A DNA stretch of 64,000 nt from Tenrec ecaudatus (GCF_050624435.1 NC_134539.1:50128001-50192000); one strand, 5' to 3'; shown: positions 52,901 through 63,382, counted from the stretch's first letter. The notes: generated by a model not told the origin, from the sequence alone. Made by a program: numbers and translations.

Positions 52901-54626
52901 GAAACCTGCAAAGGCCCCCCGGAGAAGGCGGAAGCAAGGAACCCCCTGGCTGGTAAGAGGCGCATCCCTGACTGAACAAGGAGTGAGGGGACGGATGGTG
53001 GAGCATGTGGCTGCCTCTTTCTCCGGGGCTTTCTCGGAGGAGCTCTGGGTCTGTCCACAAACACATTATCTTCATCACGATGTTTACAACTGTGCACCTG
53101 CCCCAGTCCCTGGTGACAGACTCACCAAGAGAATGCAGAAGGCCGAACTCCTATTACCAGGATTCAGTCTTGTCTTGGGGCCAAGCCATTTGTAGGCTAC
53201 GGGCCAACTAGTAGTCTGGTCCTCGGCCATGGAGTGCCAGTAAGAAGAGGCTTGACCGAGCTTTGTGGTCCTTAGGTGACCTGCCGGCACCGGAGAACCA
53301 CACACAGCGGCAGCAGCAGCCGCTGGAGATAGACGGGCCTGCCTTGAAACAGGTGAGAAGGAACCTGGCTCAGTTCTTGCTGTGTGACAAATCACCCTAA
53401 AGCTTCAACCCCAGGGAGTAGCTATTTCTCAGGATCCTGGTCTTGCTAGAGGCCATTGACATGGCTACATTCCGCTGGAGGCTGGCCTGAGGAAGTTGGC
53501 CAGGCTGCGCTGGTTTTCCGCCATGTGGTGAAGCTTCTGGACACCATGACCCATAACGTGTTACCACGGAGTCCGTGCCAGCTCATAGAGACCCTCTAGC
53601 GCAGGGAAGGCCTGCCCGCAGGATGTGCAGCGCTGTCACCGTGTAGGAGGAGACTACCGCGTCTTTCTCCCGCAGAGCAGCTGGGGGTTTGCTCGGCTCA
53701 GCAGCCAAGCACTTAACCACTGCGCCACCAGGGCGCCTCGGCAGCATAGCGCTCTCAGAAAGAAAGCACTTTCTTAAGGAGTCGGCCTGAGCGGGCGCTG
53801 CTGCCACATGCTGCTGGTCAGAGAAGTCACAGGTCACCCGGAGGCCAGTTGGTGGAAGTTGCGCCCACCTGTTGGTGGGAGGAGCAGCACCTGTGTACAG
53901 GAGTGCAAGAAGTTGTCAGCACCCATCTTGGAGGCACCCTATCCCCACTCAACCTACCCCCCGGGGTCATCTGGACAGCGTGGTGGGCAGAGTGTGATAA
54001 CAGACCCCTCTTAGGTTCAGGAGGTCGCTGTTGGACCTGTAGTAGAAGTTAATGCGCCCAGAGCAGCATTTTTTAGAAGAATTGTTTTAGTTTCCTTAAA
54101 TCTTAATTCACACCAATGAGTTTCAGGATGCCCCTGAGGGACCAGCGCTGGAGCACCCTGAGCATGTCTTGGACTTCTCCCCGAAGGACACGAGTAAGTC
54201 ACCTGGATGGAGGAGGGCTTTAGTAAGTGCCTGAAGACAGGAGGGTCAGGCCTGTGCCGACCACTGACCTTCGCTTTCAGAGGCTCCTACAGACTTTCAG
54301 CCCTCCCTTCTTGCCCTCTTTCCCCACTTCTTCCCAGGTTGAGAGCAGGTGGCAGGTGCACTTAACGGCTGGGTCTTCTCTTAGGCACTAGATTCATCAA
54401 GGCAGAGGCCGATGAGGAGGGCATCCCTGCTCAGGAGGAGGCCAAGCCAGAACCGCTGGCTTCCAACCAAGAGAAGACCACCAGGGACCTGTCAGCCAGT
54501 ACCCCTAAGACCAGCTGGAACCTGGAGCTCAAGCTTCTGAAAATTCTTCAGGACACGGAGGAGGAGGACCAAGAGAACCCACCCTCCCCAGCCCAGAGGC
54601 GCAGGCTCTCAGAGCAAGATGGCTAA
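40939..54626 (+). CDS. C9orf43: C9orf43 homologue, uncharacterised protein, about 14 coding exons
   Basis: The function is unknown. Identity rests on position next to POLE3 and on remembered similarity of the N-terminus ([20 protein letters not shown], then [17 protein letters not shown]) to human C9orf43. Exons: 40939-41089 (exon opens at 40890), 41190-41340, 41394-41442, 43899-43963, 47831-47897, 48628-48788, 49640-49790, 50486-50561, 50745-50779, 50997-51099, 52902-52952, 53276-53352, 54127-54193, 54385-54626. Phases fit throughout and give about 481 codons, close to the human length of about 460. The exon pair 50745-50779 and 50997-51099 is uncertain: other donors exist. The protein has no signal peptide or membrane segment; its C-terminal half is charged, Pro/Glu-rich and probably disordered, ending with a conserved-looking helix ([13 protein letters not shown]) and [10 protein letters not shown]. 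Introns hold AfroSINEs and other repeats. Confidence 0.85.
41797..42005 (-). repeat. Old L1 3' UTR remnant
   Basis: 'ccattttattggcatataat', 'tcacatgccatgcag' and 'gtgccatcaccagcacagtc' then 'tctatggatttatccatcct' follow the antisense of mammalian L1M 3' UTRs. Confidence 0.65.
42335..42530 (-). repeat. AfroSINE
   Basis: The plus strand begins 'ctagaaactccagtggggcc' and contains 'aagattacaatcttggaagc' and 'cctatgggtcaaaatagact', the reverse of AfroSINE. Confidence 0.75.
42830..43130 (-). repeat. Possible old L2 remnant
   Basis: 'acctcattcctgcactcaaa' and 'gcccttggacagcagggcca' recall antisense L2. Weak. Confidence 0.35.
44105..44225 (-). repeat. AfroSINE fragment
   Basis: 'ggaagatttacagcctcaga' and 'gtcactatgagtcagaatca' followed by 'gcttggtggcagggg' are the reverse of the AfroSINE head. 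Confidence 0.7.
44670..44738 (+). repeat. LINE 3' end (L1-like), very short
   Basis: Only the last 65 bases: 'gatgtatggattgttataag' to 'agccccaataaagcggttta' and A tail. Confidence 0.65.
44879..45088 (+). repeat. AfroSINE
   Basis: 'ggttctgactcatagatact', 'tttgaactgctgaccttgcg', tail 'ctttgccaccaggactct'. Confidence 0.8.
45395..46070 (+). repeat. LINE 3' region (L1-like), well preserved
   Basis: All blocks in order: 'agtggagacccaaagcccat', 'gcaagtctggatagagcaga', 'ggggaaccgattacaaggat', G-rich tract, 'gtatgatcccctaataaaat'. Confidence 0.8.
46080..46420 (-). repeat. Old L1 3' UTR remnant
   Basis: 'aaggttcatccatgttgtag' followed by 'catgtatcag' is a classic antisense L1M phrase; more L1M DNA ('aagtctagaacattgtaatc') continues at 46625-46790. 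Confidence 0.7.
46451..46558. mobile_element. Short DNA transposon with 19-base terminal inverted repeats
   Basis: Left end TATATACTCGTGTATAAGC (46451-46469) and right end, read on the other strand, TATATACTCAGGTATAAGC (46540-46558) match at 17 of 19 bases. The inside carries 'aaaattaggtgcctcagc'. It has no coding capacity. It lies between pieces of an old L1. Confidence 0.65.
46606..46624. repeat. (TA)n microsatellite
   Basis: About nine TA units inside old L1 DNA. Confidence 0.8.
49001..49172 (-). repeat. AfroSINE
   Basis: 'ttggtggttaagaggttcgc', 'ggcagtctgctcctgtaaag' are the reverse of the AfroSINE tRNA-like tail. It lies in a C9orf43 intron. Confidence 0.65.
49174..49197. repeat. (CAG)8 trinucleotide repeat
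   Basis: Eight perfect CAG units in a C9orf43 intron, at the edge of an AfroSINE. They are not in an exon of my gene model. Confidence 0.85.
49265..49430 (+). repeat. MIR-like repeat
   Basis: 'gatgggctttgagttttatc' and 'tctccgtacacctcatctcc' match the MIR word order (the latter like '...agtacctcatctgt'). It is open in two frames but not compatible with the phases of neighbouring C9orf43 exons. Confidence 0.45.
50110..50384 (+). repeat. AfroSINE with a duplicated middle
   Basis: 'tgctatcgagttcatgcaga' at the head, two 'gagcagcccaatg' / 'gttagcagttcagtg' tail-like parts, end 'ccgccaccaggcagggctct'. Intronic in C9orf43. Confidence 0.75.
51733..51875. repeat. Minisatellite, three 48-base units
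   Basis: Units 51733-51780, 51781-51828 and 51829-51875 share 'tgctgattttaatgg' and 'gcctgactcagtct' with a few changes. It lies in a C9orf43 intron. 48 is a multiple of three, so an open frame runs through all units, but nothing suggests it is coding. Confidence 0.9.
53556..53741 (+). repeat. AfroSINE
   Basis: 'tttctcccgcagagcagctg', 'gccaagcacttaaccactgc', 'gccaccagggcgcctcgg'; the tail is very well kept. Confidence 0.85.
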
Positions 54627-55445
54627 TTCAGAAGACCACGGTCACCCGCCCGCAGCTCTGGGATTCTGTCTTTCCCACCTCTCCTAGCCTCTTTAATCAG
54701 TGAGAGAAAGCCCCACCCTTTGCGTCTGGGTAGGCTCTCTTCCCCGGGGCCAGGACAATTTTGATGATTAAACACAGCTGCTTTTCCAGGTACAAGACTC
54801 ATTCTTTGCTCTGGGCGGAGAACCACTTTTTTTGGTCTGCTGGGACACTTTTACTTCCTTGTAAGAAGCTGGATCCGGCCCAGGGAGGCCTCGACTGGGT
54901 TGCTAGTGTTTCACCTCAGTTCTGGGAAAGGGCTGAGACCCACATCATTCTCCAACATGCTCACTGTGTCCCCATGGATGTGTACCCTAGCCCACCGTCG
55001 CCCGGGGTAGGCTCGATTTCCAGTGTCTGAGGAACAAGTGGACAGGAACGTTTCACTGATGCGCATACAGACTTGAAATCTTTGGGGCTGTCCAGGTGTG
55101 CCGGCGGATACCCCCCAATGGCCACGATTTTGCCAAGCACTACCTCTTGCCCAGAAGGCCTCCAGACCCAACCATGCCCCTCCCTCCCCGCAGTCCTCCA
55201 CGCGTGGGCAAACAGCCAGGCGCCCGGTCAGTTTTTCCTTCTTTGTCCAATGGGACACCTTGTGCTGGTAACCACTGAGCCTTGCCGCTTGGGTGGTCTT
55301 GACGCAAAAAGCGTGTGTACTGTTTACTCCGCCGTCCTCACCCCTGGGGCAGGTCCAGTCCTGCAGCCTGGCAGCGCCTGCTGTCTGGCGGCTCTCTGGC
55401 CTGTAAGCCCCTGGAATACAAATAAACCAGTGTCTCTCAGCTGGA
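54627..55445 (+). other. C9orf43: C9orf43 3' UTR with two possible poly(A) signals
   Basis: After the stop (54624-54626) there is ATTAAA at 54767-54772 and canonical AATAAA at 55421-55426. Either could end the transcript. No repeat is recognised between them. Confidence 0.55.
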
Positions 55446-56254
55446 CTCCCGCTCAGGCTTCTGGTCTCTTGGCCTTGGCACATGTATGGAGAGCTTGAGC
55501 CCCAGACAGGATCTTGAGCTGTTTGGCGAGGGCTTTTTCTTCTTCTTCATGTTTCAGGACTTAAAACACCCCTTTGCTATAGAAAATTTCAAGCGTGCCT
55601 AAGAGTAGGCGAATGAAGAAGCCCTTATATACCAGTTACCACACGTAGGGTCCGGCGAGGAAGGCCCTTGTTCTGAGTCCTGCCCCACCACTTCTTGAGC
55701 CATGCCCTCACGGCAGAGGATGACGCCAGGCCAAGGAGATGGCTTGGAGCCCGTGTCTCCCCTATAGACCATGTACCCGGTACCTGGAACCCCGGAACTT
55801 CCTGGCCAAATGGCTCCGGGCCTGCTTCCAACTCTTTGTTGGGTGCACCTCCCAAGAGTGGATGGCACCCCCACTGGACATGTGGCCTGTAGTAGCTGCC
55901 TGGGGAGCTGGGAATGCGAAGAGAAGGCTGGGCCGTGGGCTGCCTGTCGGGAGAGGAGCTGCAGGCATCTGTGGACTCTAAACTTGAACCTGGCCTGTGG
56001 GCTCTATGAAAGTACATTAGGAGGAAAGAACTTCCTTTAGCCATTTTTAGTTCAAGCTATGACTTAAATGTTTACATTGTAACTCATAGACCTACGCTTG
56101 TATTCTGAGCCGGTCTGCTTGCACACCCATTGGCTGGGATGAGTTTTCAGGGGCAGGAATTTAACCTGGCAGGTTAGAGAGCATCAGGTTTGCAGCTGGG
56201 CCTCTGGAGAGGAGCCTTCCCTGCAGGTATCAGCTGGCCCATGGGCGCTGAGTT

Positions 56255-56620
56255 CTTGGTTTAAAATCAGTGTATTGGGGGCTGTGACAGCTATTTAACA
56301 ATTCATACTTCCATGTGTCAAGCACATTTGCACATGTTACCACCATCCTTTTCAAAACATTTTATTTCTACTTGAGCCTTTGTTATCTACTCCTCATTTA
56401 TTCCCTCCTTCCCTCATGAACACTTGATAATTTAAAATTATTTTCATATCTTACACAGACTGCTGTCTCCCTTCACCTGTTTTTCTGTTGTCTGTCCCCC
56501 TTGGGGGGCCAGTTATACATCGATCATTATGGTCAGTTCCCCCTTTTCCCTACACCTTCCCCCTACCCTCATGGTATTGTTCCTGAGGGGTTTATCTGTC
56601 CTGGTTTCCCTGCGTTGTGA
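56255..56620 (-). repeat. LINE 3' region (L1-like), first of three in a cluster
   Basis: 'gtattgggggctgtgacagc', 'tgtcaagcacatttgcacat', polypyrimidine tract, 'gttcctgaggggtttatctg'. It ends where the next copy begins. Confidence 0.7.
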
Positions 56621-56624
56621 GTTC

Positions 56625-57135
56625 TTTTAAAAAAATCATTTTATAGGGGGCTCATAAAACCCTTATCACAATCCATCCATCCATCCATTGTGCACATTTG
56701 TTGCCCTCATCATAGACTATATCTTTTTTTCCAAGCACATTTGTACATTTATTGCCCTCTTCATTCTCAAAACATTTGCTTTCTATTTGAGCCCTTGATA
56801 TCAGCATCTCATTTTTCTCCTCTCCCCCCTTCATGAACCCTTGATAATTTATAAATTATTACTTTATCATATCTTACACTGTCCAACATCTCCCTTCACC
56901 CACTTTTCTGTTGTCCATCCCCCAGCAAGCTGTTATCTGTAGCAGTGTACATGCTCTGGTCTAGTCGGATTTGTAAGGTAGAATTGAGGTTATGGTAGTG
57001 GGGGCGAGGAAGCATTAAAGAACGAGAGGAATGTTGTGTGTTTCATTGGTGCTACACTGCACCCTGGCTGACTTGTCTCTTCCTTGTGTCCCTTCTGTAA
57101 GGGGATATCTACAGATGGACTTTGGGTCTCCACTC
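56625..57135 (-). repeat. LINE 3' region (L1-like), second in the cluster
   Basis: The 3' terminus reads 'aaaaaatcattttatagggg' on the plus strand; then 'cacaatccatccatccatcc', tract, and 'tgctctggtctagtcggatt'. Confidence 0.75.
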
Positions 57136-57139
57136 CGCC

Positions 57140-58133
57140 ATATAGTTATACGTTGAATATTAAGGTATCAGATGGACATTGGTCCTCTATTCAAGTACTC
57201 CCTCTATGCAAGAATACTTTGTTCTATTAAACTGGCATTCCATGATGCTCTCCTTCCCAACAGGATTGCTGAAGACAAAGCAGGTGCTGCATAAGCAAAT
57301 GTGGTGAAGAAAGCTGATGGTGCCCGGCTATCAAAAGATAAAGCATCTGGGGTCTTAAAGGGTTGAAGATAAATAAGGGGCCATCTAGCTGAGAAGCAAC
57401 AAAGCCCACATGGAAGAAACACACTAGCCTGTGTGATCATGAGGTGTTGATGGGATCAGGTATCAGACACCAAAGACCCTTAACAAAAATTCACATCAAT
57501 GTGAATGAGGGGGAATGCGGAGTGGAGACTCAAAGCCCATCTGTAGGCAATTGGACATCCCCTTACGGAAGGGTCGCTGGGAGGAGATGAGCCAGTCAGG
57601 GTGCAGTACAGCACCGTTGAAACATAACTTTCCTCTAGTTCTTTGATGCTTCCTCCCTCGCACTATCATGACCCCTATTCTAATTTACAAATCCGGCTAG
57701 ACCAGAGGATGTACACTGCTACAGATAAGAGCTGGAAACACAGGAATCCAGGACAGATAAACCCCTCAGGACCAGTATTGAGAATAGCCTTACCAGGAAG
57801 GGAAGGGGAAGGTTGGGGTAGAAAGGGGAAACGGATCACAATGATCTATCTATAACCCCCTCCCAGGGGGATTGACAACAGAAAAGTAGGTAAAGGGAGA
57901 CTTTGGTCAGTGTAAGATATGAAAAAAAAAGATAAATTATCAAGGGTTCATGAGGAAGGGAGGGTCGGGAGGAAGGGGAAAAAATGAGAAGCTGCTACCA
58001 AGGGCTGAAGTAGAAAATGTTTTGAAAATGATGGCAACAAATGTACAAATGTGCTTGACATAATGGATTGATGGGTGGATTGTGATAAGAGTTGTATGAG
58101 CCCCCAATAAAATTATTTTTTTTAAAAAAGAAA
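57140..58133 (+). repeat. LINE 3' region (L1-like), third in the cluster, opposite strand
   Basis: Runs from 'ggtatcagatggacattggt' through 'agctgatggtgcccggctat', 'ggctagaccagaggatgtac' and the G-rich tract to 'gagcccccaataaaattatt' and A tail, about 1 kb. Confidence 0.8.
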
Positions 58134-58616
58134 AAGTCTCTTTTACAAAATGAGCCATGCTATTGTGTTGGCGAGAGCAGACGCAGCAGAACACACTAAT
58201 TCAACAATTCCCACGTGGACAGCCGAGTGGCTCTGAGTTGTGCATCCTCTCAGCCTCCTTTTCCAAGTGCCCCCACTAACATCAACTCACTGCCCCCAAG
58301 TTTTCTATCTAGTTGTTTAGTCCTGCCATCCGTTTGACTCCGTATAGTCAGAGTGCCCAAGAACACAGTGCCCACGCCTGACGCTCTAGAAACCTCTTTG
58401 AACCCAGAGCTCACCCTTCGTTTATTCCATTGAACTTTCCTTTTTGAAGACACAAAGTTGTTTGGTTTTCCCACATTCTGAATTTAGCTGATTGTCTCCC
58501 CATGATGTTGTGGGACACGTGTCTTTGTTCTCTGCCTTTCCTGTTCGATCACGTTTGTTTTGGGGAGACGGCTTTACAGAAGGGACTGTGGAAGGAGTAA
58601 TGGTACCATTTTCACT

Positions 58617-58797
58617 CAGTGCCACCAAGTCACTGCTGACTCAGAGCCAGGGACTCCCTGGGGGTTTCTGAGTTGGTAACTGTTTGCAGGAGTAGAAGGC
58701 CCAGTTTTTCTCCCACGGAACTGCTGGTGGCTTCAAACTGCCGACTATGCGGATGGCAGCCCAACGTGTAACCGCTACCCCACCAGGGCTCCTGGAA
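58617..58797 (+). repeat. AfroSINE
   Basis: 'ccaccaagtcactgctgact', 'tggtggcttcaaactgccga', tail 'taccccaccagggctcctgg'. Confidence 0.8.
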
Positions 58798-58934
58798 TGG
58801 CACCACGAGGAACTCCTTAATGTCTCGAGTGTGTCATTTCTCATCTTAGTGGACAATCATGTTGGTTACTCAAATCTAGTATTTCATTAGAGGTTTATAA
58901 ATACAACATTCTATCATTTTATATTAGCTGCCAT

Positions 58935-59072
58935 CCTTTTAAAAGACGACAGCTCTATTGAGACATAATCACAGGCCACGTAGTTCACCCATGTAAAGTA
59001 TACAGCCTTCGTCACAGCCAATTTTAGAAGATTTTCACTACTTTAAAAGAAACTATCCTTTAGCTGTTATTT
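58935..59072 (-). repeat. Old L1 3' UTR, left part
   Basis: 'gctctattgagacataatca', 'tagttcacccatgtaaagta'; the antisense L1M text resumes at 59605 after an LTR insertion. Confidence 0.65.
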
Positions 59073-59604
59073 TGAGATAGTTAAGGTTTATTGTGCCAAC
59101 CTGGCCGATAAACACATGTGGAGTTAATTGAAGGGCGGAGGGATAAATGGCTCAGTGAACTTCACCTTTCTTGTTCTCGGGTCTCTTGCTCTCTGATAGT
59201 CGGACTAGGGTGCAGCTGCCTTAGCCAGTTCCCTGCTTCAGCTGACAAGGCTCCCTTCCTGTGAGACACCCCTGAGGAGACACCACATGGACCTACCCCG
59301 ATGCAGTTCTGGGTGCTGGAGCAGCCATATGGAGACGCCTGCCAGCGCTGACACATTCACTGGATTCAAAGACTTTGAATCCCATTGGTCTGTGATGCTC
59401 CTGCATATGGCGTCGCTGTGTGTTTTGTGAGTTTGAGGAGGACTTTGTAGATCGGTGTCAGACATATGGGCTAAGTCGGACTTATGGACTTGGACCGGGC
59501 TGGGTTGGGATGCTTTCTGAATGTACACTTACCCTGTATGTAAAACTCGTATACATATATGAGTTTCTGTGGAATTGTTTCTCTAGTTTACCCAGACTAA
59601 CACA
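59073..59604 (+). mobile_element. Solo LTR, ERVL/MLT2-like family, copy C
   Basis: Same family as 8078-8584: starts TGAGATAGTTAAGG and ends TTTACCCAGACTAACACA, flanked by TATTT and TATTC (four of five bases agree). It is inserted in an old L1. No internal viral DNA. Fossil, moderately diverged. Confidence 0.65.
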
Positions 59605-59990
59605 TATTCCCCTACCCTCCCTTTCCCCAGCCCTGAGCAACGACCCATCTACTTCTGTCTCTATAGGTCTGTCTATTCTAGAATTTCATATAAACGGAGC
59701 TTCAAAGAGTTCATGGAAAGAAGGAATTAAAAGGTAAAAGGAATTTTCCCGTGAACTTTTCGTATGACTGCGGAGTCTTTGGTGACTGGTCCTTTCAATC
59801 AGCACACCGTTTTTAAGGTTCATTCAGCATGTATGCATCTGTGTGTGTATTTGTCTGTCTACTTATTACTTGATAGGCATTTGGATTGTGTTCACCTTTC
59901 GGGTGTTGTGGATAATGCTCCTGTTTTGTGGGCATGTGTGTGTTCATTTCTCTTATTTGAAACCTTGGGATGGGTTTTCTGGGTCACTTG
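59605..59990 (-). repeat. Old L1 3' UTR, right part
   Basis: 'cttctgtctctataggtctg', 'tctattctagaatttcatat', 'ggcatttggattgtgttcac' continue the antisense L1M order. A MITE-like piece is inserted at 59697-59765. Confidence 0.65.
59697..59765. mobile_element. Short palindromic MITE related to 1453-1524
   Basis: Left 'ggagcttcaaagagttcatg' and right 'cccgtgaacttttcgtatg' are inverted copies; the middle is 'ggaattaaaaggtaaaagga'. Interrupts the old L1 around it. Confidence 0.6.
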
Positions 59991-60049
59991 GCGACTCTGG
60001 AAAAGGACGTCACTCTCAGTAAAGCAGACGACCAGTGAAGAAGATAGAC

Positions 60050-60182
60050 TGGCCCGTTCCTGCAACGCTGGGCTCAAACACAACAACTTGTGAGGGTGGT
60101 GCAGGACTGCGGGGGGCGGGGGGGTTCTGTTGTCCACAGGCTGCCGTGAGTTGGAGCGGACTCGAGGGCACTCAGCCCCCAG
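60050..60182 (+). repeat. RTE/AfroSINE-type 3' end fragment
   Basis: 'gggctcaaacacaacaactt', 'tgtccacaggctgccgtgag', 'ttggagcggactcgagggca' follow the RTE 3' end in sense. Confidence 0.6.
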
Positions 60183-60252
60183 CATCACGGCAGCTCTGTG
60201 TCTCACTGTCTGAGGAGGAACCACCAAATGGTTTCCTGTGGGGAGAGGAGGG

Positions 60253-60780
60253 TCCCCCACACATCATCACAGGTCCAGTAGGTGTAATTGTACAGCGATA
60301 ACAAGTAAAGATTATAGTAGGGTCATAGAGAGCATGAGAGGTAGAGGAGAGATTGGAATAATGGAGTCAGACATAGTTCATGGTAGCATGCTCACCTCAG
60401 CCTCACTTGGTGGTCCTCGTGGGGGGAGCCCGGCCACGAGAGCAGGACAGAGCCTCGGGAGCGAGAGCAGGAGAGCCCCCACTTTATTGCTAACCAAGGG
60501 TTATATCTCATTAGGGGGACATGATTACAGGTCACCACACGTCACAGGAAGGGGCGGTACAATAGGCATACACATCGTAGGAGGGGGATGTATGATAGGC
60601 ACAAGTGTGACAGGAAGGGATGCACTAGGGGTGTCCCCATAGGAATGGGAAGGTCTAGGGGTATACATGTGACAAGATGGGCGGACCCTAGATTCATGAT
60701 GGCAGCCTAAACTTGGTCATCCTTGGGCGGGTTTAACCTCTCTGGGGTCTTCTACAAGGAAACAGACAACTACTATCCTT
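60253..60780 (-). mobile_element. LTR-like fossil of an endogenous retrovirus
   Basis: On the minus strand an AATAAA poly(A) signal (about 60483-60488) is followed by a C/T-rich stretch with 'ctctcgctcccgaggctctg', as in an R-U5 border. Part of the text recurs at 34085-34260. Ends and class are not determined; no viral genes beside it. Confidence 0.4.
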
Positions 60781-61116
60781 ATCAGAAGGGAGTGAACCCT
60801 ACTTGTTGTGGGATAAACAGTGGTGACTGTTTGCTCTAGATGGCTGATAGCTCTTAGGGAGAATGGCCCCTGATCTACTCCTGATGACTTCCAAGTGTAT
60901 AGTCATTCGCAAGCAGCTAAGTTTGGCATATATTTGGGGGAGACAACTTGTGAGAAATCCTTCTGTTTCCCACAGTTTCCAAAGGAATGGCCCCATTTCC
61001 CAGTCCCATGTCAGCAATGTGTGAGCATTCTCTTGTATCCACGCCGTTGCCAACACTGCTGGTTTTAAAGTATTGGTTTGACAGAGGATGTTATCCATGT
61101 TTTTACTTTTGCTAGA

Positions 61117-62032
61117 AATGCGAGAGGGTACCCTAAAGCACCTTGCATTCTGTTGGGTGGAGTGGAGCTTTTGTAGTATGCATTTTTCCCCATGAGGAGG
61201 GCATTGAACAACTCACTCTGAGCGCATGCACCCAGTGGCATCGCCTGGGAAGGTTTTCTCTGGTCACAGTGATTTCTTTTGTGAAAGTGGATTTGCTTGA
61301 ACCTCAATTTTTGTGATGGCCGATTTAAAAGAACAGCCTGAAATTTTGTTTCCTGCTCGGGAAAAATGCCACCGAAACGGTTGTGATGTTGAACATAGCT
61401 TACAAGGACAGCGCTATGGGGAAAGCTCAAATGTATGCGTGGTTTTCTTGTTTCAAAAAAGGTGAAATGTCAGTTGATGACAAACCTTGTCATTGTCACT
61501 GGACATTGGTCAACTTCCTAAACAGATGAAAATGTGGACTGGTAGTGCATTTGGAGTTCGTTCTACCAGGTCAGACTGTTCATCAAGCTTTCTATTTAGA
61601 GGTTCTGAAAAGACAGCATAACAGCATGCGACAGAAAAGGCCTGATTTGTGGCAGACGGGGGACTGGTTTTTCCACCGTGACAATACACCTGCTCACGCA
61701 GCCATCTCAATGTGCCAGTTTTTGGCAAAAACCAGCATGCCTCTTGCCTTACGCACCTTACTCACTTGGCCCCACTCTGTGCGACTTCTTTTTGTTTCTG
61801 ATGAAAGGGCAGCGATTTGATGATGTAGAAGAGGTGAAGAGAAAAGCAAAACAAGGAACATGCTGTCAGCCGTCCAAACACATGAGTTTGAAAGACGTTT
61901 CCAGAATGGAACAGCAGATTTGACAAATGTATTAAGTGTAATGGAGAGTACTTTGAAGGTGATAAGGTTGTTTTGTTAAAAAAATACATAGCTTTAAAAA
62001 TTAATTCTGAATTTTTGGGGTCCCGCCTCATA
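61117..62032 (+). mobile_element. Mariner (Tc1/mariner) transposon, internally deleted
   Basis: Terminal inverted repeats: left ATGCGAGAGGGTACCCTAAA, right (other strand) ATGAGGCGGGACCCCAAAAA. A mariner transposase can be followed in broken frames: the N-terminal part (about 61319-61500: NATETVVMLNIAYKDS, then FSCFKKGEMSVDDKP), then a jump to the C-terminal part (VHLEFVLPGQTVHQAFYLEV, RPDLWQTGDWFFHRDN, CIKCNGEYFEGD). HRDN holds the second catalytic Asp of DD34D; the segment with the first (TGDESW) is missing. The element is about 0.9 kb where about 1.3 kb is usual, so roughly 0.35 kb is lost, plus small frame breaks. Inactive. Confidence 0.88.
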
Positions 62033-62189
62033 TGTTTATGTCTGGTGGAACCTACAAGAGACAGTTATGAAAACCTCTTAGGCATCACCACACGTCCTGA
62101 GAGAATGAGTTACTGGGCACAGGGACTCAGGACCAGAGTCCCCGGGGCACCAAGGCCAGTGGGCCTAACATAGTCTATCTAACAAAGAC

Positions 62190-62850
62190 AGTGTTGCACA
62201 TCCCTCTTTGGTGAGTAGCAAGTAGGTAAGTCTTAGACGCTCATAAGCGGCCATCACAGATACAACTAGTGATCTCCCGCTGTCTGGAGGAAAGAAGAGT
62301 GAAGAAAATGGAAGAGTCATGGAAACATTTTTTTTCTAGTAGAATAATGGACCACGTGAACATCAGTCTCCACAACCCTATGACCAGAACTAGATGGCAC
62401 CCAGCTACTCCTACCAACCTCACTTGAGAAGGTCCTGGATAGGGTGGGTGGGTAAAATGTGGACAACAACTCAAAGTAAAAAACAGAGGACCCGATAGAT
62501 TGGTGATTGCTCCTCCCACCCGCCCCCCACCCGCCCCCGCCAACTAGGGCCTTAGTCACTCGCCCTTCAGTTCTGGAAATGAGCACCATCAGGGATCGAT
62601 GTCCAGCCAAACAATATGCAGGTGTGTAAGGGAACAATCACAGCAGGGAAGTGCGCCCCCAAAGGGCAGCATTTACCCAAGGACAACGTGGAGACAGGGA
62701 GGACATGGACACAGGAGGCTCTTCTGTGGGGACTGCAACCAATGAGCTGAAACAAAGTCTGTATGGATGGCTGAACGGAAAAGTGATGCTCTGCAAGCCT
62801 TTGCAATAAGAAGTTCGAACCAATTCACAGTAAAAAGTTAAATAAAAACA
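62190..62850 (+). repeat. L1 3' UTR, afrotherian subfamily, diverged
   Basis: 'gaccagaactagatggcacc', 'ggaaatgagcaccatcaggg' and the end 'aagttaaataaaaacaaccc' resemble the L1 3' UTR at 31050-31785. Confidence 0.45.
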
Positions 62851-63104
62851 ACCCTCTGCCCCAATAACCCTCTGCAGAAATAGGCACCGGGTTCCCCTCT
62901 CTTAAATGACGCCTCTTTCTGAACGGCACACCTGGTGGGTGCGGGCAGCAGCCCCCTGCCTCCCTGGCTCGCCTCTTTGAACGTGGAGCCCTTGTTCCAT
63001 GACCTAGGGCAAGGGTGACAGCGTCTCTCTCAGCCTCCTTCCCGCGAGCGGGAGCTGGGCGGAAGAAGGGAGCCCCTCCCCTCAGCTGTCCTTACCCAGG
63101 ACCT

Positions 63105-63240
63105 AGACACAGTAGCTGCAACAATGGGCTCAAACTGAGGACCACGGGTGAGGCTGGCGGAGGACTGCACGGTGTCTGGGTCTGCTGCCCGTGGGTCTGC
63201 TAGGAGTTGGCACTGACTCAGTGGTACCTGACCAGCACCC
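63105..63240 (+). repeat. RTE/AfroSINE-type 3' end fragment
   Basis: 'agtagctgcaacaatgggct', 'caaactgaggaccacgggtg', 'ggagttggcactgactcagt' follow the RTE 3' end in sense. Confidence 0.6.
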
Positions 63241-63354
63241 AGCAGCTGGCGACCGGAGGCAGGATCACCAAGGCCGAGGTCCATGCACTCCTGGGGAAGA
63301 AGCCTTCCACAGGGAACTGGGACCAGAGGCTATGTTCGCCTGGAATATGTTCAT

Positions 63355-63382
63355 CTGGAATATAATTTCTATTATATTCCAG
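63355..63382. repeat. Perfect hairpin, 11-base arms
   Basis: CTGGAATATAA, loop TTTCTA, TTATATTCCAG. It is bordered by two near-identical copies of 'agaggctatgttcg' (63325 and 63381), so it probably arose by local duplication and inversion. Confidence 0.8.
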
